Origin: Phaeobacter cretensis
GTDB taxonomy: Bacteria > Pseudomonadota > Alphaproteobacteria > Rhodobacterales > Rhodobacteraceae
DNA: 64,000 nucleotides
Direction of reading: 5' to 3'
NCBI RefSeq assembly: GCF_047372505.1
Contig: NZ_JBKBEU010000001.1
Location: 992,001-1,056,000, forward strand
The position numbers and the translations under genes are program-made. The stretch's first letter is position 1. Every line of letters starts with the position of its first letter. This document shows, piece after piece, positions 60,939 to 64,000 of this stretch. The notes beneath the pieces were generated by a model. It made no database searches, was not told where the DNA came from, and saw nothing but the letters and a program-made list of their open reading frames with translations.

Positions 60939-61989
60939 TCTTCTGAACGAAGCCCGCCGCCAAGCCGAAATCTGCAACGCCTGCCGCTATTGCGAGGGCT
61001 ATTGTACCGTCTTTCCGGCACTCCATGCACAGCGCGCATTCTCAGATGGTGATCTGACGCAACTGGCCAACCTTTGCCACAACTGCCGGGGCTGCTACTA
61101 CGCCTGTCAATACACCGCTCCACATGAATTTGATCTGAACCTGCCACAAGCACTGGCCAATGTCCGGCAGGACAGCTGGGAAGATCTCGCCGTTCCACGC
61201 TCGGCAGGCAGGGCGTTCCAAAAGAATGGCGTACTGATCGCTGTGGCCACCGCGGTTGGTTTCGCACTACTGTTTTGGGCAGCACGGGCGCTGGCCTCAT
61301 CAGGCGGCGATGGTTTTTATGCGGTATTGTCGCACAATGCGATGGTAGCCATCTTCCTGCCCGCCTTCCTGTTTCCATTGTTCAGTATCGGTATCAGCCT
61401 GCGCTGCTATTGGCGCAAGATCGGCGCAAAGCCATTGAAGATAGCACATCTGACACAGGCTCTACGGCAGGCTGCGAATATGAAAAACCTCAAGGGCGGC
61501 CATAGTGACGGCTGCAATTTCGAAGATGAAGACCGGTTTACACACGCCCGACGTGTGGCTCATCAGGCTGTAATGTACGGCTTATTGCTGTGCTTTGCGT
61601 CCACCAGCGTTGCCACCATGATGCACTATGTGTTCGACCTGCCTGCGCCATACGGGCTGCTTTCCCTCCCGAAACTATTCGGCATCTCTGGGGGGCTCTT
61701 ACTCGTTATCGGCTGCTTCATTATGATTTGGCTCAAGCTGTGCTCTGACCGCAAGTTGGGGGCCTCGTCAGCATTTGGTGGTGAATTGGCTTTTGTTGGC
61801 CTTCTGGGGTTCATCGGTCTTAGCGGTCTCGCCCTTTATACGCTCGGTCAGTCCGCGATGATGCCATTGATGCTGGTCCTCCATCTGGGGGCGGTGCTGG
61901 CGTTCTTTATGCTAACACCCTTTACAAAAATGGCGCACGGGTTCTACAGGCTGGCCGCTCTTGCAGCGGATGCGCAACGATCACCCTAA
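60922..61989 (+). CDS. tcuB: Tricarballylate utilisation iron-sulfur/membrane protein TcuB
   Basis: A 355-residue protein. The N-terminal part is a double 4Fe-4S ferredoxin-like region (CNACRYCEGYCTVFPAL and LCHNCRGCYYACQYTAPHEFDLN), followed by about six membrane helices of the TcuB/CitB-cytochrome type with conserved histidines in RRVAHQAVMYGLLLCFASTSVATMMHYVF. It accepts electrons from TcuA and passes them to the quinone pool. An AAGGAGG site lies just upstream, inside tcuA. The ATG at 60928 is a close alternative. Confidence 0.92.
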   Translation: MPMQTDLLNEARRQAEICNACRYCEGYCTVFPALHAQRAFSDGDLTQLANLCHNCRGCYYACQYTAPHEFDLNLPQALANVRQDSWEDLAVPRSAGRAFQKNGVLIAVATAVGFALLFWAARALASSGGDGFYAVLSHNAMVAIFLPAFLFPLFSIGISLRCYWRKIGAKPLKIAHLTQALRQAANMKNLKGGHSDGCNFEDEDRFTHARRVAHQAVMYGLLLCFASTSVATMMHYVFDLPAPYGLLSLPKLFGISGGLLLVIGCFIMIWLKLCSDRKLGASSAFGGELAFVGLLGFIGLSGLALYTLGQSAMMPLMLVLHLGAVLAFFMLTPFTKMAHGFYRLAALAADAQRSP

Positions 61990-62568
61990 ACAGGGCCATG
62001 GAGAGGCCGTACGGCTCCCCCTTCCGTTCATCACGAAAATCATCAGACCTGCAGTTCAGCTTCCACAGGCGACGTTCATAAACCGAGCAATAACTAAGCT
62101 GAATCGAATGGCCGTAGTGCCGGGCAAACACTATTGTGCTTTCCAATCCCAACGCGGCCTACCGAGGGTGCGAAAAGCATGGATCCGTAACTTCAAGGAT
62201 ATTGCATGACAAAGACGGGGCTTAAGAGCCTTTGTTTTGCAGACCACGATGGAAACCGAATGGCCTCGGAGAAATAGTCTACTAGCATAGCCCCCGGCAT
62301 TGGGTGATTTGGGCACGACATACTCATCCGTTGCGCCCGTGTGCGTTTCCTGCGTACGATCCGCTTGTCACATTAAGTCGACAGCCCCCGGCTCTGACTA
62401 AAGAGAAACCGCCCAATCAATTGCGCAACGATACCCGCGTTAGGCGGCGAAAAGGCGCCCTTGGATCCGAATACGCTCTTTCGCCACCTCTCAGCGCTGC
62501 TTATAAGACATAAAGCCCGCTCTCGGCAGAGTCGCGGGACAGGTGGCAGTTTTACAGGGTCCTAATAT
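61990..62568. other. Long intergenic region before mreB
   Basis: About 580 bases between tcuB and mreB. Short open frames exist on both strands but none shows a protein family, good codon use or a ribosome-binding site. No tRNA, strong terminator or repeat is visible by eye. It should contain the promoter of the mre operon, probably in its right third, and might hold a small RNA that cannot be recognised here. Confidence 0.45.
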
Positions 62569-63615
62569 ATGTCGATCTTCGGAAATCTCGGCGGGTTGTT
62601 CACGTCTGACATGGCAATCGATCTCGGCACGGCGAATACGCTGGTCTATGTTAAGGGTCGCGGTGTCATCCTGTCGGAACCTTCGGTTGTGGCCTACCAC
62701 GTCAAAGACGGCGTGAAAAAAGTCCTCGCAGTCGGCGAAGACGCTAAGCTGATGCTGGGTCGGACGCCCGGCTCCATTGAAGCTATCCGCCCCATGCGTG
62801 AAGGGGTGATCGCCGATTTTGATACCGCCGAAGAAATGATCAAACATTTCATCCGCAAGGTTCACAAACGCTCCACCTTCTCCAAACCCAAGATCATTGT
62901 TTGCGTGCCTCATGGTGCGACCCCTGTTGAAAAACGAGCGATCCGTCAGTCCGTTCTCTCTGCCGGAGCCCGCCGTGCCGGTCTGATTGCGGAACCAATT
63001 GCTGCGGCAATCGGGGCAGGCATGCCTATCACCGACCCAACTGGCAACATGGTTGTCGACATCGGTGGCGGCACCACCGAAGTTGCAGTCCTGTCGCTTG
63101 GCGACATTGTTTATGCGCGCTCTGTTCGGGTCGGCGGCGACCGTATGGATGAGGCGATCATCAGCTACCTGCGTCGCCAGCAAAACCTGTTGATCGGGGA
63201 ATCTACCGCAGAGCGTGTTAAAACCTCCATCGGCACCGCGCGGATGCCCGATGACGGCCGTGGACAGTCCATGCAAATCCGGGGTCGCGACCTGCTAAAT
63301 GGTGTCCCCAAAGAAATCGAAGTCAGCCAAGCCCAAGTGGCTGAAGCGTTGGCGGAGCCAGTTCAGCAAATTTGCGAAGCTGTGATGACCGCGCTGGAAA
63401 CCACTCCGCCGGATCTTGCGGCCGATATTGTCGACCGGGGCGTGATGCTGACCGGCGGCGGGGCTCTTCTTGGCGATCTGGATCTGGCACTGCGCGAGCA
63501 GACAGGGCTGGCCGTCTCCATCGCGGATGAGAGCCTGAACTGTGTGGCCCTTGGCACCGGCAAGGCGCTGGAATACGAAAAACAGCTGGCACACGCCATC
63601 GACTACGACAGCTGA
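62569..63615 (+). CDS. mreB: Rod shape-determining protein MreB
   Basis: A 348-residue actin-like ATPase that forms membrane-bound filaments guiding cell wall elongation. The N-terminal membrane-targeting segment (MSIFGNLGGLF) precedes MAIDLGTANTLVYVKGRGVILSEPSVVA, phosphate-1 loop; the second phosphate loop MVVDIGGGTTEVAVLSLGDIVYARSVRVGGDRMDEAI and the adenosine motif GVMLTGGGALLGDLDLALRE are all complete. It opens the mreBCD operon; mreC starts 53 bases after the stop. Confidence 0.97.
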   Translation: MSIFGNLGGLFTSDMAIDLGTANTLVYVKGRGVILSEPSVVAYHVKDGVKKVLAVGEDAKLMLGRTPGSIEAIRPMREGVIADFDTAEEMIKHFIRKVHKRSTFSKPKIIVCVPHGATPVEKRAIRQSVLSAGARRAGLIAEPIAAAIGAGMPITDPTGNMVVDIGGGTTEVAVLSLGDIVYARSVRVGGDRMDEAIISYLRRQQNLLIGESTAERVKTSIGTARMPDDGRGQSMQIRGRDLLNGVPKEIEVSQAQVAEALAEPVQQICEAVMTALETTPPDLAADIVDRGVMLTGGGALLGDLDLALREQTGLAVSIADESLNCVALGTGKALEYEKQLAHAIDYDS

Positions 63616-63667
63616 GCCGTCGGGCCGTCCCTAAGATGGCCGACGTTCAGCGCCGGGAAGGAATACC

Positions 63668-64000
63668 TTGGCCAAAGATCGGTCCCAGCGAGATGATTAC
63701 GCCGCCCCGCTGCGACGCCTGCTGACCGGGGTCATCTGCCTATGCCTTCTGGGTGTTTTCCTTGTATGGCGTATCGACAGCCCGAGAGTTGAACGGTTCC
63801 GGGCTCAAGTCGTGGATGCCGTTGTACCCAGTATGGACTGGGCCATGATCCCGGTCGAAGGCGCAATAAATCTGTTCCGCGATTTTCAAAGCTACCAGCG
63901 TCTTGCCGAACAGAACCGCGAGCTGCGCAGTGAGTTGCGCCAGATGCGCGCCTGGAAAGAGGCGGCCTTGCAGCTAGAACAGGAAAACGCCCGCCTTCTG
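63668..64000 (+). CDS. mreC: Rod shape-determining protein MreC (5' part)
   Basis: The first 111 codons of MreC; the gene continues beyond the window. A TTG start follows GGAAGGA. A short basic cytoplasmic part is followed by one membrane helix (LLTGVICLCLLGVFLVW), a short periplasmic strand region and the coiled coil (FQSYQRLAEQNRELRSELRQMRAWKEAALQLEQENARLL) that drives dimerisation, the normal layout of MreC. It links the MreB cytoskeleton to the periplasmic cell-wall machinery. Confidence 0.92.
   Translation, partial: MAKDRSQRDDYAAPLRRLLTGVICLCLLGVFLVWRIDSPRVERFRAQVVDAVVPSMDWAMIPVEGAINLFRDFQSYQRLAEQNRELRSELRQMRAWKEAALQLEQENARLL

Noticed and set aside
1..64000. CRISPR array, tRNA or rRNA gene
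   Set aside because: I saw no regularly spaced repeats and no tRNA- or rRNA-like sequence in any intergenic gap; a small structured RNA could still be missed without a covariance search.

Overview
The window reads as chromosomal DNA of a marine-type alphaproteobacterium of the Rhodobacterales (Roseobacter group). The reasons are a class I lysyl-tRNA synthetase, an NDUFS4-like complex I accessory subunit, a short GltX, TTT and TRAP transport genes, FNR-type and NsrR-type control elements, and gene content typical of that group. Genes are closely packed. Almost all are complete and housekeeping or metabolic, but two stretches (17.0-17.5 kb and 42.7-48.1 kb) contain decaying genes.

Layout. 1-5 kb: the end of a sugar ABC transport operon (binding protein, ATPase, permease, epimerase-like protein) facing a LacI-type repressor. 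5.4-10 kb: complex I subunit, uvrB, small proteins and a universal stress protein with an FNR-like box. 10-20.8 kb: a beta-barrel-like protein, a large beta-helix protein, lysK, TerB, DUF1330, a fosX-like gene broken by one stop codon, a DacB-type peptidase, a DMT exporter and nadD. 20.9-22.4 kb: a reverse transcriptase preceded by a structured region that looks like a retron msr-msd; this is the most striking item. 22.4-33.2 kb: ettA, three related small membrane proteins, trxC, an outer-membrane porin-like protein, an L,D-transpeptidase, a cold-shock protein, the tesA/ybbA/ybbP-like set and an NsrR-like regulator. 33.4-42.6 kb: gltX, a diguanylate cyclase, nadE, a secreted 19-repeat MORN protein, and leuA behind a leucine-rich leader peptide.

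42.7-48.1 kb is a decay zone: a broken TPR-sulfotransferase, intact rlmJ, a multiply frameshifted IS3-family element, a TRAP transporter whose dctM is cut by the IS and whose dctP carries stops, and an amidohydrolase fragment.

49.3-62.0 kb is a coherent tricarboxylate uptake and catabolism locus: histidine kinase and response regulator (TctE/TctD type), TctC binding protein, a TctA-TctB fused permease, a GalD/PrpF-type tautomerase, a universal stress protein, a 2-hydroxyacid dehydrogenase, an AbrB-type membrane protein, a GntR regulator with a visible operator, and TcuA/TcuB (tricarballylate oxidation). Uptake, isomerisation and oxidation of a tricarboxylate are plausibly controlled together. 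The window ends in mreB and the start of mreC.

All identifications rest on reading the translated sequence and motif recognition; no database search was run.
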